The notes: generated by a model from the letters alone, not told the origin. A stretch of DNA of 64,000 nt from Collinsella sp. (GCA_018382295.1 JAGZQF010000011.1:3297-67296), one strand, 5' to 3'; numbered from the stretch's first letter, positions 43,940 through 54,315 are shown. Numbers and translations are program-made.

Positions 43940-44644
43940 CTACGGGCGCGGCGGCACCAAAACATCGTAGCGAACGGCCTTGCCCGCAAGTTGATAGCTC
44001 GGCTTAACGCCGGCAAGCAGCGGGCCCTTCACCGGCCGCTTGATAACGACCTTGCGCGGGTGCACCGCAAGCGCGGCTTCGACCAGCGTCTCCTCATCGG
44101 TACATGGCCGTTCCAGATGGTGCAAGAGTTGGAACTTCTTTTTGACCGCCGCGCTCTTGGTGCGCTCGGGGAACATGGGGTCTAGATATACCACATCGGG
44201 CGCGACGAGCTCGCCCTGCTCGACCAGCTCAGCCGTATGGCGAAGACCGGCGATGCTGTCCTCGCCCGCATGCAGGCGCATGCGCGCCACGGCATCCGCA
44301 AGCGCCGGATCGTCCGCCGCACGGTCCAAGGCATCCTGCAGCAGCGCCGCGATTACACAGTCCTGCTCATACAAATCGACCGTAAAGCCCGCGGCAGCAA
44401 GCAGCAGCGAATCCTCGCCAAAACCTGCCGTGGCATCGATTGCCCACGGCTGTTCGACGCCTTTCGCGCGTGCGGCCTTCACCAGCAGCTCCTGTTGCAG
44501 GCGGCCCTGCTTGAGTCGTGGAAGCATGCGGGCAAAATCGGCTCGCAGCTCCATCGTGCCATCGGTGAGCGTGAGGCCCTCGGGCGTCCTGGTTAACTCG
44601 AGCCCAGCCGCCCGAGCAACAGAAAAGGGATCGACGACGCCCAT
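43940..44644 (-). CDS. rsmJ: 16S rRNA (guanine-1516-N2) methyltransferase-like
   Basis: The 234-residue protein has the RsmJ SAM-binding motif AIDATAGFGEDSLLLAAAGF, an acidic YEQD loop, and VYLDPMFPERTKSAAVKKKFQ, the hallmark catalytic stretch of RsmJ/YhiQ. It would methylate G1516 of 16S rRNA. The ATG at 44644 follows AAGGAG; a GTG two codons upstream overlaps that site. A 46-residue membrane-protein gene lies 63 bases upstream on the same strand. Confidence 0.9.
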   Translation of the reverse strand: MGVVDPFSVARAAGLELTRTPEGLTLTDGTMELRADFARMLPRLKQGRLQQELLVKAARAKGVEQPWAIDATAGFGEDSLLLAAAGFTVDLYEQDCVIAALLQDALDRAADDPALADAVARMRLHAGEDSIAGLRHTAELVEQGELVAPDVVYLDPMFPERTKSAAVKKKFQLLHHLERPCTDEETLVEAALAVHPRKVVIKRPVKGPLLAGVKPSYQLAGKAVRYDVLVPPRP

Positions 44645-44707
44645 GGGCACTCCTTAGCAAACAAAACGAATACATGGGCGCCATTCATGTCGGCACCCAA
44701 CCGTCCG

Positions 44708-44848
44708 TTATTGTCCCACATGCGACATAGTCCACAGCATCCCAATGCAAAGCACCGCCATCAATCCCGTGCACACGGCAGCAATCACAGAATCACTCAT
44801 GCGCCTTCCCAACGACCGCGGCTCACCCATTTGCTTGGCTCCGTACAT
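44708..44848 (-). CDS. Small single-pass membrane protein (46 residues)
   Basis: ATG at 44848 (a second ATG directly upstream at 44851) opens a frame ending TAA at 44708. The product has a positive N-terminal part (SLGRRMSDS) and one hydrophobic helix (VIAAVCTGLMAVLCIGMLW). AAGGAG lies 5 bases before the preferred ATG. Small membrane proteins of this form often attach to larger partners; no partner is evident, but it could be cotranscribed with rsmJ. Confidence 0.6.
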   Translation of the reverse strand: MYGAKQMGEPRSLGRRMSDSVIAAVCTGLMAVLCIGMLWTMSHVGQ

Positions 44849-45079
44849 CATGGCTCCTTCTTCGGTCCAGCTCTTATCATGGCCCCATCATCGCAGCGCT
44901 GCGCATACGCTGCCATCGATTTGGCTTACGCCTAGCTTTCCCTTTTGAAAGGTTGGAGTACGCAGGCTTCAAAGCGCTTTCAAACGCATGCATCGCCGCG
45001 TTGAACTACAATGTGCTTCACCATATGTGCAGCACATTGGGTGCGCCAAGTTGGCGTACTCGTATCGAAAGGACCAGCC

Positions 45080-45481
45080 ATGAGCTTCACTCGCAAGACA
45101 CTCAAAATCCTTGCCCTCATCTATTTTGTTTTGGGCATCGCCAGCCTGGTTATCGGAATCGCCGGCATCGCGACCGGCAAGCTCGAGTCCACCTACGGAC
45201 CGAACGCCATGCTCGCCGCGGTCGTGATTATCGCCAAGGGCCTCATCGACCTCGCCGCGGGCGTTGCGGGCATCAAGGGCGCCAACAAGCCTTCGCAGGT
45301 GGGTGGCGCATTTAAGCTCGGCATCATCGCCGCGGTCGCCACGATTGCGCAGGCCGTGCTCACGCTCCCCGCGTTCGGCGGCGACGCCATCAACTATGGT
45401 GCCTTTGTCATCGTGGTGTACGACCTGTTCTTTGTTCAGCAGGCACACGCCGTTAAGGCCGAGAACAAGGACCGCCTGTAA
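45080..45481 (+). CDS. Uncharacterised four-helix membrane protein
   Basis: A 133-residue protein with four hydrophobic segments (ILALIYFVLGIASLVIGI; AMLAAVVIIAKGLIDLAAGV; a third from LGIIAAVATIAQAV; a fourth before DLFFVQQ) and a charged C-terminus. No family recognised. The ATG follows GAAAGG. The ~225-base leader has inverted repeats (for example AATGTGCT with AGCACATT) that could form 5' UTR structure. Confidence 0.78.
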   Translation: MSFTRKTLKILALIYFVLGIASLVIGIAGIATGKLESTYGPNAMLAAVVIIAKGLIDLAAGVAGIKGANKPSQVGGAFKLGIIAAVATIAQAVLTLPAFGGDAINYGAFVIVVYDLFFVQQAHAVKAENKDRL

Positions 45482-45519
45482 GCACTCGCTTCTCATAACC
45501 TCTGCAGCCAAGCAACTAA

Positions 45520-45556
45520 AAAGGGCCGATCGCGCATCTCCGCGGTCGGCCCTTTG
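45520..45556 (+). terminator. Intrinsic terminator
   Basis: AAAGGGCCGATCGCG pairs with CGCGGTCGGCCCTTT (one mismatch), 38 bases after the membrane-protein stop. Confidence 0.8.
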
Positions 45557-45571
45557 CATTTGCCCAGATAA

Positions 45572-45608
45572 AACCTACCAAAATAAACCTGTCCCTTTTT
45601 GGTAGGTT
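45572..45608. repeat. GGGAC-family palindrome overlapping a stop codon
   Basis: AACCTACCAAAA and TTTTTGGTAGGTT flank TAAACCTGTCCC. The core matches the arms of the inverted repeat at 18021-18122. Its right edge overlaps the stop of the RlmA-like gene. Confidence 0.8.
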
Positions 45609-46422
45609 AGCTGTGGCGGTATTCGGCGATGATGAAGTCGATGTCGGTCTGAAGAGTATCGAGGTTTGCCAGACGCTCTTTATCGGCAGGGCGTGTGCGG
45701 TAGTAGTACGGCGTCATCTGGAACACCGCCTCGATGTCGGCCTGGGTCTGAAGCGTAATATTCGCAGATACCCGCTGCGTTCCGACCAACTCGAGCTCGG
45801 TGGTCTTCGGCAGCTTCTCATCGTTAAGGTATGGCGTGTCGTAGAGCACCTCCTTGAGCCCAAACAGATGACGGGCGCCCGGCACCACGGTGTAGAGCGA
45901 GCCCTCTGGCGCCAGCACGCGGGCAAATTCGCGCTCGTTAAAGGGAGCGAAGAGCTCGGTCACCATATCGAAGGCGCCATCGGCCACGGGGATGTCCTTC
46001 ATGTTGGCCACGAAGTAGGTCGCATCGCCGCGCTTGGCGGCAAGGCGCACCATCTCTTTGCCCAGGTCGAAACCGTAAGCATCCACGCCCGGCACCGCGC
46101 CCATGGCGCTGGTGTAATAGCCCTCGCCGCAGCAAATATCGAGCAGCGTCATGGGTCCGTTCGCAGACGTGGCGCGCCCAGACACCCGTTCGCGCGCCAG
46201 CTCAACCATCGCATCGCGCAACGGCGCATAGTAACCGCGGTTCAGAAAGTCGCGACGGCTGCGTGCCTGCGACTTAGGATCACCCATGGAGTCGCCGCTC
46301 TTGGATGAGCGCAGTAGATATAGATAGCCCTCGCGCGCACGGTCAAACCGGTGTCCTCCCGCGCATGCAGCACCGCGCTCATTGTCCACCAACGGCTCAT
46401 GGCAAACGGGACACAACAACAT
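45607..46422 (-). CDS. RlmA-type 23S rRNA (guanine-N1) methyltransferase
   Basis: The 271-residue protein has an N-terminal zinc finger (CPVC at 4-7, then CAGGHRFD) followed by FDRAREGYLYLL, and a Rossmann methyltransferase core (LLDICCGEGYYTSAM, FDLGKEMV). This is the RlmA layout; the family methylates G745 or G748 of 23S rRNA, the latter contributing to macrolide resistance in TlrB. Which base is used cannot be read. The ATG lacks a strong ribosome site (AAGGAG lies close by). Confidence 0.9.
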   Translation of the reverse strand: MLLCPVCHEPLVDNERGAACAGGHRFDRAREGYLYLLRSSKSGDSMGDPKSQARSRRDFLNRGYYAPLRDAMVELARERVSGRATSANGPMTLLDICCGEGYYTSAMGAVPGVDAYGFDLGKEMVRLAAKRGDATYFVANMKDIPVADGAFDMVTELFAPFNEREFARVLAPEGSLYTVVPGARHLFGLKEVLYDTPYLNDEKLPKTTELELVGTQRVSANITLQTQADIEAVFQMTPYYYRTRPADKERLANLDTLQTDIDFIIAEYRHS

Positions 46423-46478
46423 GGCAACTCCTTAGCGCGGACTACACAACGCCCACCATTGTCGCACGCCTTCCACAC

Positions 46479-46536
46479 CTAGTCATTGGGGACGTTCTTA
46501 AATGATTAGTCGTTTAAGAACGTCCCCAATGACTAG
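46479..46536. repeat. Inverted repeat with perfect 24-bp arms
   Basis: Arms 46479-46502 and 46513-46536 (starting CTAGTCATTGGGGAC) are exact complements around a 10-base loop. One arm also occurs at 23-53. The element sits between the divergent RlmA-like and MATE genes. Confidence 0.88.
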
Positions 46537-46600
46537 TCGATTAGGAGTATCATCATCTGCGCAAATAAGCACGAAAGAGCATGTTAGAGATTGAGAGCGT

Positions 46601-47983
46601 ATGGCTGATACCGCATCTAAGCACATTGACATGATCACCGGCTCGCTGTGGCGAAATATTCCCCTGTTCGCCTTCCCCGTGGCCGCCACGAGCATCTTGG
46701 AGCAGCTATCGAACCTCATCGCCACGGTCATCATCGGTAACTTCTCGGGCGACCAGGGAACCCTCGCCATGGCGGCGGTCGGCTCCAATGTTCCGCTTAC
46801 CAGTCTTATGCTCAACCTGTTTATTGGCATGTCGCTTGGCTCCAACGTGGTCATCGCCAACGCTATCGGCCGCAACGATCAGAACATGGTCAAACGCGCC
46901 GTCCATACCTCAATTTTAATGGCGCTCGTGGGCTTTGTCGTCATCGCGCTGGGCGAGATCTTTGCCGAGCCCATGCTCGCCGCGCTCAATGTTCCCGCCG
47001 AAACCATGCCGCTCGCTTCGCTCTACCTGCGCATCTTTTTGCTCAGCCTGCCCTCGATCTTGCTCTACAACTTTGAGGCCGCGATTTTCCGCTCCGTCGG
47101 CATCACCCGCATGCCGCTGCAGGCGCTTGCTGTGTCCACCGTCCTCAACATTGGCCTGGACCTCATCTTTGTCCCCGTACTCCACTGGGGCGTCGCGGGC
47201 GTCGCCATCGCCACCGCCATCGCCTACACCGTCAGCGCCGCTACGCTCTTTATCCGCCTGCTCAAGACCGACTCTGTCGTCCGCGTCACCCCACGCGACC
47301 TGGCTATCGACCCCGTCGCCCTCAAGCGCATCGTCAAGATCGGCCTGCCAGCCGGCATCCAAAGCGCCGTCTTTGCCGTAGCCAACATCATCATCCAGTC
47401 CGCCATCAACAGCCTGGGCACCGAGGTCATGGCGGCATCGAGCGCCGCTATGAGCTTGGAGTACGTATGCTACAACCTGCTCAACAGCTTTAGCCAGGCG
47501 TGCACCACCTTTGTGGGACAAAACCACGGTGCCCGCCAGATCGATCGCTGCACCAAAACGCTTAAGGTCTGCCTGGTCGAAGGCGGTATCGTCGCGCTCA
47601 CCACGATCATCGTTATTGTCGGCCTGGGACGCGAGATCTTGTCGCTGTTCAACAGCGACCCCAACATCGTCTCGATCGGCTATATCCGCGTGTGTTCGAT
47701 CTTCCCGGCGTACGCCTTTAGCATGTTCTACGAAAACATGTCAGGCTACCTGCGCGGCTTTGGTATCTCGCTCACGCCCGCCCTCATCACCATGATCTGC
47801 GTCTGCGGCATCCGCTTCTATTGGGTGTTCTGCGTGTTCCCGCGCTTCCGCACCTTTGCGAACATCATGATGGTCTACCCCATCAGCCTGGGCACCACGG
47901 CGTTCTTTATGGTCGTGGCGGTGCTACTCTGCCACCCGGCACGCACCTATCGCGCCACCCAAGCCAAAGCGACAGCCCGCTAA
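46601..47983 (+). CDS. MATE-family efflux transporter
   Basis: A 460-residue protein with 12 membrane segments in two similar halves (residues ~15-230 and ~240-450) and MATE marks ATVIIGNFSGDQGTLAMAAVG and CTTFVGQNHGAR. These Na+ or H+ antiporters export cationic drugs and metabolites. The ATG has a moderate upstream site (GAGATTGAGAG). Divergent from the rRNA methyltransferase gene. Confidence 0.92.
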   Translation: MADTASKHIDMITGSLWRNIPLFAFPVAATSILEQLSNLIATVIIGNFSGDQGTLAMAAVGSNVPLTSLMLNLFIGMSLGSNVVIANAIGRNDQNMVKRAVHTSILMALVGFVVIALGEIFAEPMLAALNVPAETMPLASLYLRIFLLSLPSILLYNFEAAIFRSVGITRMPLQALAVSTVLNIGLDLIFVPVLHWGVAGVAIATAIAYTVSAATLFIRLLKTDSVVRVTPRDLAIDPVALKRIVKIGLPAGIQSAVFAVANIIIQSAINSLGTEVMAASSAAMSLEYVCYNLLNSFSQACTTFVGQNHGARQIDRCTKTLKVCLVEGGIVALTTIIVIVGLGREILSLFNSDPNIVSIGYIRVCSIFPAYAFSMFYENMSGYLRGFGISLTPALITMICVCGIRFYWVFCVFPRFRTFANIMMVYPISLGTTAFFMVVAVLLCHPARTYRATQAKATAR

Positions 47984-48010
47984 ACACCGCACTCAACGCC
48001 ACGCCAGTCA

Positions 48011-48877
48011 TTAATTGACAATATGCGAGCTCATATAGTCGATAAAGCGCCTTGTGGCGATAGGCATGGTGTCCCAGCTGCGCCAGGCCGCCACCACGTC
48101 GCGCGAGGGGGCATGCACGATGGGCCGCACACGAATATCGGCTCGCATGCCCTCCACAGTACGACGGTAGAGCATGCTCACGCCTAGGCCCTCCTCCACC
48201 ATCGCCATGATGGTGTAGTCGTCGGTCACCTCGCTCGTCACGTGCGGCGACAGCCCATGCGCCGCAAATGCATCGAGCACCAGGCTCTGTTCGCCCTCAT
48301 CCAGCAGTACAAACGGCTCGGACGCCAGGTCGGCGAGTGTCACCTTTTCCTTTGCCGTCAGCGGATGCGCGGCCGGCAACAATGCCACCAACTCGTCGTG
48401 ATAGACCACGCGCCTCTCGAGGCCAGCGGTAAACCCGCGTGCCGTAAAGCAAAAATCGACCACGCCATCGTGCACCCATTGGGCGTTGCGCGTGTAGTCG
48501 CCCTGCTTAAGGGTAAAGCGTACGCCCGGGTGCAGCGCCCCAAAGTCGCGGATCACACGCGGTAACACGGTTCGACTCACGTTGGTAAACGTCGCGATGC
48601 GAATATCGGTCGACGAAAGCCCCAGCAACTCCTGGCGCTTGCCCTCGAGCTCAGCCTCGGCAGTCACAATCTGGCGCAGATACGGCAGATATTGTTTACC
48701 GTCGCGCGTAAGCGAAACGCCCTGCTTACCGCGCTCGATAAGCGTGGTACCCAGCTCGCGCTCGAGTGCCTTGACGGCCTGGCTCACCGCACTTTGCGTA
48801 TAGCCCAGCTCGTCCGCCGCGCCCTTAAGACTGCCGCGATCGACCACCATACAAACAATCTGATACCGCGATGCCAT
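48011..48877 (-). CDS. LysR-type transcriptional regulator
   Basis: A 288-residue LysR protein with HTH at residues ~1-60 (SLKGAADELGYTQSAVSQAV) and an effector domain at ~90-288. Similar in layout to the LysR at 5180-6037, including FVLLDEGE and TIMAMVEEGLGVSML near matching positions, so the two are probably paralogues. The ATG follows GGAGG. Divergent from an EamA exporter, which it may regulate. Confidence 0.92.
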   Translation of the reverse strand: MASRYQIVCMVVDRGSLKGAADELGYTQSAVSQAVKALERELGTTLIERGKQGVSLTRDGKQYLPYLRQIVTAEAELEGKRQELLGLSSTDIRIATFTNVSRTVLPRVIRDFGALHPGVRFTLKQGDYTRNAQWVHDGVVDFCFTARGFTAGLERRVVYHDELVALLPAAHPLTAKEKVTLADLASEPFVLLDEGEQSLVLDAFAAHGLSPHVTSEVTDDYTIMAMVEEGLGVSMLYRRTVEGMRADIRVRPIVHAPSRDVVAAWRSWDTMPIATRRFIDYMSSHIVN

Positions 48878-48936
48878 CGCACCTCCACATCAATGCAGCC
48901 GTAAAACGTTTTGCCAGGGCTTTTTCTGCCAACATT

Positions 48937-48955
48937 AGTATTTTTTAATCATACT
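48937..48955. promoter_or_regulatory. Weak candidate LysR operator
   Basis: AGTAT-N9-ATACT in the AT-rich gap between the divergent LysR and EamA genes. Short arms make this tentative. Confidence 0.3.
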
Positions 48956-49035
48956 GAAGATACATTCGCTTTACTACATCCACATCTGGGAGCAGAATCC
49001 TTTTTGCGAAACCGTTCTGTAACAAAAGGAGTCCC

Positions 49036-49938
49036 ATGGATCGCAAAAAAGCAATCGCGCTCTCATTTTCCGTTCCCGTCGCATGGGGCTTTTCGTATCC
49101 CCTCATGAAGATCGGCATGGACAGCATGAACGCCACGAGCATCGTCGCGCTACGCTGCATCATCGCCTTTGTGGTCTGCCTGCTGCTCTTCCACAAGCAC
49201 GCGTTGCGCATCAACCGCGACCTTATGGTCCGTGCCGCCATCATCGGCGCCATTATGGCAACCGAGCTCACCTGCATGTGCCTGGGCTCCAGCCTCACCT
49301 CCGCCTCCACCGCCGGCTTTTTGCAGAGCCTGACGGTCGTGATCGTGCCGTTTGCCAACGCCGCCCTGCTGCGTCGCGCCCCCGAGCGCAAAGTGCTCGT
49401 CGGCACCGCCATCGTCACCTGCGGTATGTTGCTGCTCTCGGGCGCAGACTTTACCAGCCTGAATCCCGGCGCGATCATCATGCTGCTCTCGGCCTTTATC
49501 TATGCCAGCCACATTATCGTGGCCAAGCGCTTTGTCGAAGAAGTCGATCCGCTTGCTCTGGGCGTTTGGCAGCTGGGCTTCGGCGGCTTGTTCTCGGGCA
49601 TCGCCGCATGCGTCTTTGGCGGTTTCACACTTCCCAGTACGCCCAGCGAGATCGTGGTCGTCGTCGCGCTCGCACTCATCTGCTCTGCCTACGGCTTTAT
49701 CACCCAGACGCTCGTGCAGCCCCACGTACCCGCCGAGACCACCGGCTTCGCCTTCTCGCTTGAGCCGGTCTGCTCCGCTGTCTTTTCGTTCTTCTTGGTT
49801 GGCGAGGTCCTGAGCCCCATCGCCTTCTTTGGCGCCGCCCTCATCCTAACCGGCGTCATGGTGGCAACCGTCGAGCTTCCGCGCCTCCGCGCACATGAAC
49901 AGGCTCGCATGGCAGGAGCGCCCGAGCACGTCTCGTAG
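49036..49938 (+). CDS. EamA/DMT-family transporter
   Basis: A 300-residue protein with about ten membrane helices in two EamA repeats (AWGFSYPLMKIGMDSM; SAFIYASHIIVAKRF begins the second). Probable metabolite exporter or importer; substrate unknown. The ATG follows AAAAGGAG. Partner of the divergent LysR gene. Confidence 0.9.
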   Translation: MDRKKAIALSFSVPVAWGFSYPLMKIGMDSMNATSIVALRCIIAFVVCLLLFHKHALRINRDLMVRAAIIGAIMATELTCMCLGSSLTSASTAGFLQSLTVVIVPFANAALLRRAPERKVLVGTAIVTCGMLLLSGADFTSLNPGAIIMLLSAFIYASHIIVAKRFVEEVDPLALGVWQLGFGGLFSGIAACVFGGFTLPSTPSEIVVVVALALICSAYGFITQTLVQPHVPAETTGFAFSLEPVCSAVFSFFLVGEVLSPIAFFGAALILTGVMVATVELPRLRAHEQARMAGAPEHVS

Positions 49939-50026
49939 ACCCCGCTCTTCATACAGCCGTGGCATAAAGGCAACCGGTGCGCCTTTACAATAGATGCCAA
50001 CAGAGCATCTGCCATAAAGGAGCCCC

Positions 50027-50752
50027 ATGGACACCGCGACCCGCGACCGCAACATAGCAACTTGGTTGGGCGATGCGCCGCAGCCGGTACGTGACACTAC
50101 GAACCAGCTGCTCGAGCGCATCGCCCTCTTGCGTGCCGAACAGACCATCTACCCGGCACAAGACGACATCCTCAATGCCCTCGCCTACACGCCGGCCGAC
50201 CAGGTCAAGGTTGTCATCTTAGGTCAAGACCCCTATCACGGACCCAACCAGGCCATGGGGCTGTCGTTCTCGGTCCCCGCAACGCAAACCAAGTTGCCGC
50301 CGAGCCTGCGCAACATCTATAAGGAACTCAAAGCCGATCTGGGTTGCCCCATCCCCGCCACGGGAGACTTGACACCATGGGCACAGCAGGGCGTCCTGCT
50401 CCTCAACACTACGCTCACCGTGCGCGAGCATGCCGCCAACTCGCACGCCAAACTGGGCTGGAGCACGCTCACCGACTACGTTATCGAACGCTGCTGCCAG
50501 CTGCCCCAGTCGGTCGTCTTTTTGGCATGGGGTCGCTTTGCCCAGCAGATGGTTGAAGGCAAGCTCGCCGCAACCGGCGCGGGCAAGGCAACCGGCAAGT
50601 TCTGCCTGGCCTCTACGCACCCCTCGCCGCTTTCGGCCAACCGTGCCACAGCAGAACTCCCCGCCTTTATGGGGTCGCGTCCCTTCTCGGCAGCCAATCG
50701 GCTACTCGAACAGCACGGCTCGACCCCCGTCAACTGGACTTGCCTCGGCTAA
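50027..50752 (+). CDS. ung: Uracil-DNA glycosylase (family 1)
   Basis: The 241-residue enzyme removes uracil from DNA. It has the water-activating GQDPYHGPNQAMGLSFSV (Asp and Tyr of GQDPYH), the uracil-binding LLLNTTLTVR, and HPSPLSANR, the DNA-intercalation loop with catalytic His. Length is typical. The ATG follows AAAGGAG. Shares a terminator with the convergent SDR gene. Confidence 0.97.
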   Translation: MDTATRDRNIATWLGDAPQPVRDTTNQLLERIALLRAEQTIYPAQDDILNALAYTPADQVKVVILGQDPYHGPNQAMGLSFSVPATQTKLPPSLRNIYKELKADLGCPIPATGDLTPWAQQGVLLLNTTLTVREHAANSHAKLGWSTLTDYVIERCCQLPQSVVFLAWGRFAQQMVEGKLAATGAGKATGKFCLASTHPSPLSANRATAELPAFMGSRPFSAANRLLEQHGSTPVNWTCLG

Positions 50753-50767
50753 AAGTCGATACATCAA

Positions 50768-50801
50768 AAATGCGCCCGACGGCTTTCCATCGGGCGCATT
50801 T
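50768..50801. terminator. Bidirectional terminator between ung and the SDR gene
   Basis: AAATGCGCCCGA and its exact complement with a 10-base loop, A-tract on one side and TTTCC on the other. Confidence 0.85.
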
Positions 50802-50802
50802 C

Positions 50803-51483
50803 CTATTCGGGCCAAATAAATTGTGTGCGGCCGGCCTCGCCGCCATCGATTAGCAGACTCTGCCCGGTCATAAACCGGTTGGTCACGCCCACAAAGTAGA
50901 TCCACTCGGCGATCTCTTGGGCGGTGGCCCAGCGCTTAAGCGGCGTGAGCTCCATAATCTGGTTCCACAGGTGTTCGTCTTCCATCACGCAACGGTTGAG
51001 CGGCGTGATAACGCCGCCCGGGTCCACACTGTTGGCAATGGCCTGCGGTGCCAGGCGGTTTGCAAGGTTCTTGGTGTAGGCGATAACGCCGCCCTTGCTG
51101 GCAGCATAGGCAGGAAACTCCGATCCCGTATGCCCGCTCGCCGACCCCACATTGACCACGGATTTGATAGCCGGCGCCGGCTTGGCGGCAAGCCCCTCCC
51201 CCGCAAAGGCGTAGCGCTCGGTCACGTTGATGGTGCCATACAGGTTGGCGGCGATGTCGTCAGCCGAATCCTGCGTACCGGCAACGTTCACGATCACCTG
51301 GGGTTCAAGATCGTCTGGAAACGCGTCCGGCTCGCGAACATCAACGATCAGATGGCGGTAGCGCTCGTGTTCGATCACCGCCGGCAGCAGATCAAAGCCC
51401 ACGACCTCGTGGCCCTCGTCCAAAAAGCGCTGCACGCATGCGGCTCCGATACCGCCCGAAGCGCCCGTGATCAAAACCCGCAT
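50803..51483 (-). CDS. Short-chain dehydrogenase/reductase
   Basis: A 226-residue Rossmann protein with TGASGGIG cofactor loop, NVAG, a Ser-containing GSASG and YAASKGG catalytic Tyr/Lys, then VDPGGVITPL. A classical SDR acting on a small alcohol or ketone with NAD(P)H; substrate unknown. It begins 9 bases after the VUT-family gene, so they are probably cotranscribed. Confidence 0.88.
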   Translation of the reverse strand: MRVLITGASGGIGAACVQRFLDEGHEVVGFDLLPAVIEHERYRHLIVDVREPDAFPDDLEPQVIVNVAGTQDSADDIAANLYGTINVTERYAFAGEGLAAKPAPAIKSVVNVGSASGHTGSEFPAYAASKGGVIAYTKNLANRLAPQAIANSVDPGGVITPLNRCVMEDEHLWNQIMELTPLKRWATAQEIAEWIYFVGVTNRFMTGQSLLIDGGEAGRTQFIWPE

Positions 51484-51492
51484 ACTTGCTCC

Positions 51493-52215
51493 TTAGGCGG
51501 TTGCGTGGCGCTCGAGGTACTCGGAGCCCACATTCTCGCGCTCCCAGCCGCGCACGACCTTGTAGCCCACGGGGCTCAGGAAAACCTCGCACAGCAGCTC
51601 GGCAACAGCGCCGGTCAGCGAGCACATAAGGACCTGCACCCAGGTCCAACCAAAGAACGTGTGGCTCACCACAATGGCAAAGACCAAGTTGTCGATAAAC
51701 TGGCCAACACCCGTGGACACATAGGAGCGGAAGGCGAAGCTCGCAAAGTTATTCTTTTTGAGCATGCGGCCGAGCGACTGGTTGAGCGTGGAGTTAACCA
51801 CGGCAGAAACGAGCATTGCCAGCGAAGAGCCCAGCACCACGTACCAGGTGCCGCCAATGGTGGCGTTAAGGGCGGTGTTGACCTCGATCATGCCGGTGTC
51901 GTAGTAGGCGCCCCACATACCGGGCGTGAGCGAGCATGCCCAAAAGCACAGGCTCACGGCCAGGTTGACCAGCAGCGCGAGGATAGAGATTTTGATGGAT
52001 GCCTTGGCGCCAAAGCGCTTGCAGATCATGTCCTGGCACAAAAACGAAACCCAGCTCACCACAAAGCCGCAATCGAGTGCCAGATACGGCAGGCTGATAA
52101 GCTCTTTGTTGGCCAGCAGGTTCATCATGATGACGCTCACGAAAAACAGCGAAACCGTTGCCGCGGGAATGCTCCGCAGCAGGACCTTGTAGTCCTCCAT
52201 GACCTTCTTGATCAT
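51493..52215 (-). CDS. VUT-family (YhhQ-like) queuosine-precursor-type transporter
   Basis: A 240-residue protein with about six membrane helices and the VUT pattern (ALDCGFVVSWVSFLCQDMICKRFGAKAS; STGVGQFIDNLVFAIVV). Characterised relatives take up queuosine precursors (preQ0/preQ1) used in tRNA modification. AAAGGAG precedes the ATG. The leader (52216-52371) has a small hairpin but no convincing preQ1 riboswitch. Upstream partner of the SDR gene. Confidence 0.87.
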   Translation of the reverse strand: MIKKVMEDYKVLLRSIPAATVSLFFVSVIMMNLLANKELISLPYLALDCGFVVSWVSFLCQDMICKRFGAKASIKISILALLVNLAVSLCFWACSLTPGMWGAYYDTGMIEVNTALNATIGGTWYVVLGSSLAMLVSAVVNSTLNQSLGRMLKKNNFASFAFRSYVSTGVGQFIDNLVFAIVVSHTFFGWTWVQVLMCSLTGAVAELLCEVFLSPVGYKVVRGWERENVGSEYLERHATA

Positions 52216-52371
52216 TATGTACTCCTTTGGTTTTAGGTTTAACGAGCAGGATATCGGACCCGAACTGCTCGGACGCCCCGGTCTTGAGACGACGGTGGGT
52301 ATGATAGCCGCTCACACGGCATCAGGCAAGCGAACGGCGCGGCAGCCCCGCAGGGCCACCGCGCCGATGCG

Positions 52372-53985
<1,614 letters not shown>

Positions 53986-54091
53986 GCGGATCCTTTCTTG
54001 CATTGAGTGCATTACGTCGTTGTAACCGCACTATCAGGACAAATTCATCAGTTGGCACTTGGATACCGGTCGGCGGCGGCACTCCGCAGCA

Positions 54092-54156
54092 GTTTGTCTC
54101 GACCTGTAACATCTAGACGGGTTTTGAGCCTCTACCTGTTACAGATCGAGACAAAC
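54092..54156. repeat. TCTCGA-CTGTAACA inverted repeat, unit 1
   Basis: Left arm 54092-54111 (GTTTGTCTCGACCTGTAACA) and right arm 54137-54156 are complementary with a single wobble, around a 25-base loop starting TCTAG. Confidence 0.85.
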
Positions 54157-54175
54157 GGATGGGCCTGCCGCCAAA

Positions 54176-54232
54176 ATCTCAATCTGTAACATCTAGCCAC
54201 TCAAAACGGGTCCATCTGTTACAGATTGAGAT
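54176..54232. repeat. TCTCAA-CTGTAACA inverted repeat, unit 2
   Basis: Arms 54176-54191 (ATCTCAATCTGTAACA) and 54217-54232 are exact complements around a 25-base loop also starting TCTAG. Unit 1 lies 19 bases away; the two loops share GTTTTGAG in opposite orientation. Confidence 0.85.
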
Positions 54233-54281
54233 GAATGAACGCGCTGACAATCCGAATTTGTCTCTTGTGCAACTGTGCATA

Positions 54282-54315
54282 GTGTATATATACTGTGTTT
54301 ACCGGTTATATACAC
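54282..54315 (+). promoter_or_regulatory. Candidate GntR operator/promoter
   Basis: GTGTATATA-N16-TATATACAC is a symmetric dyad 28 bases before the GTG of the GntR gene, in the AT-rich promoter. YtrA-type GntR proteins usually repress their own operon from such sites. Confidence 0.6.

Noticed and set aside
52216..52371. preQ1 riboswitch before the VUT-family transporter
   Set aside because: Only a small hairpin (CGAGCAG/CTGCTCG) is present; I could not fit any of the known preQ1 aptamers.
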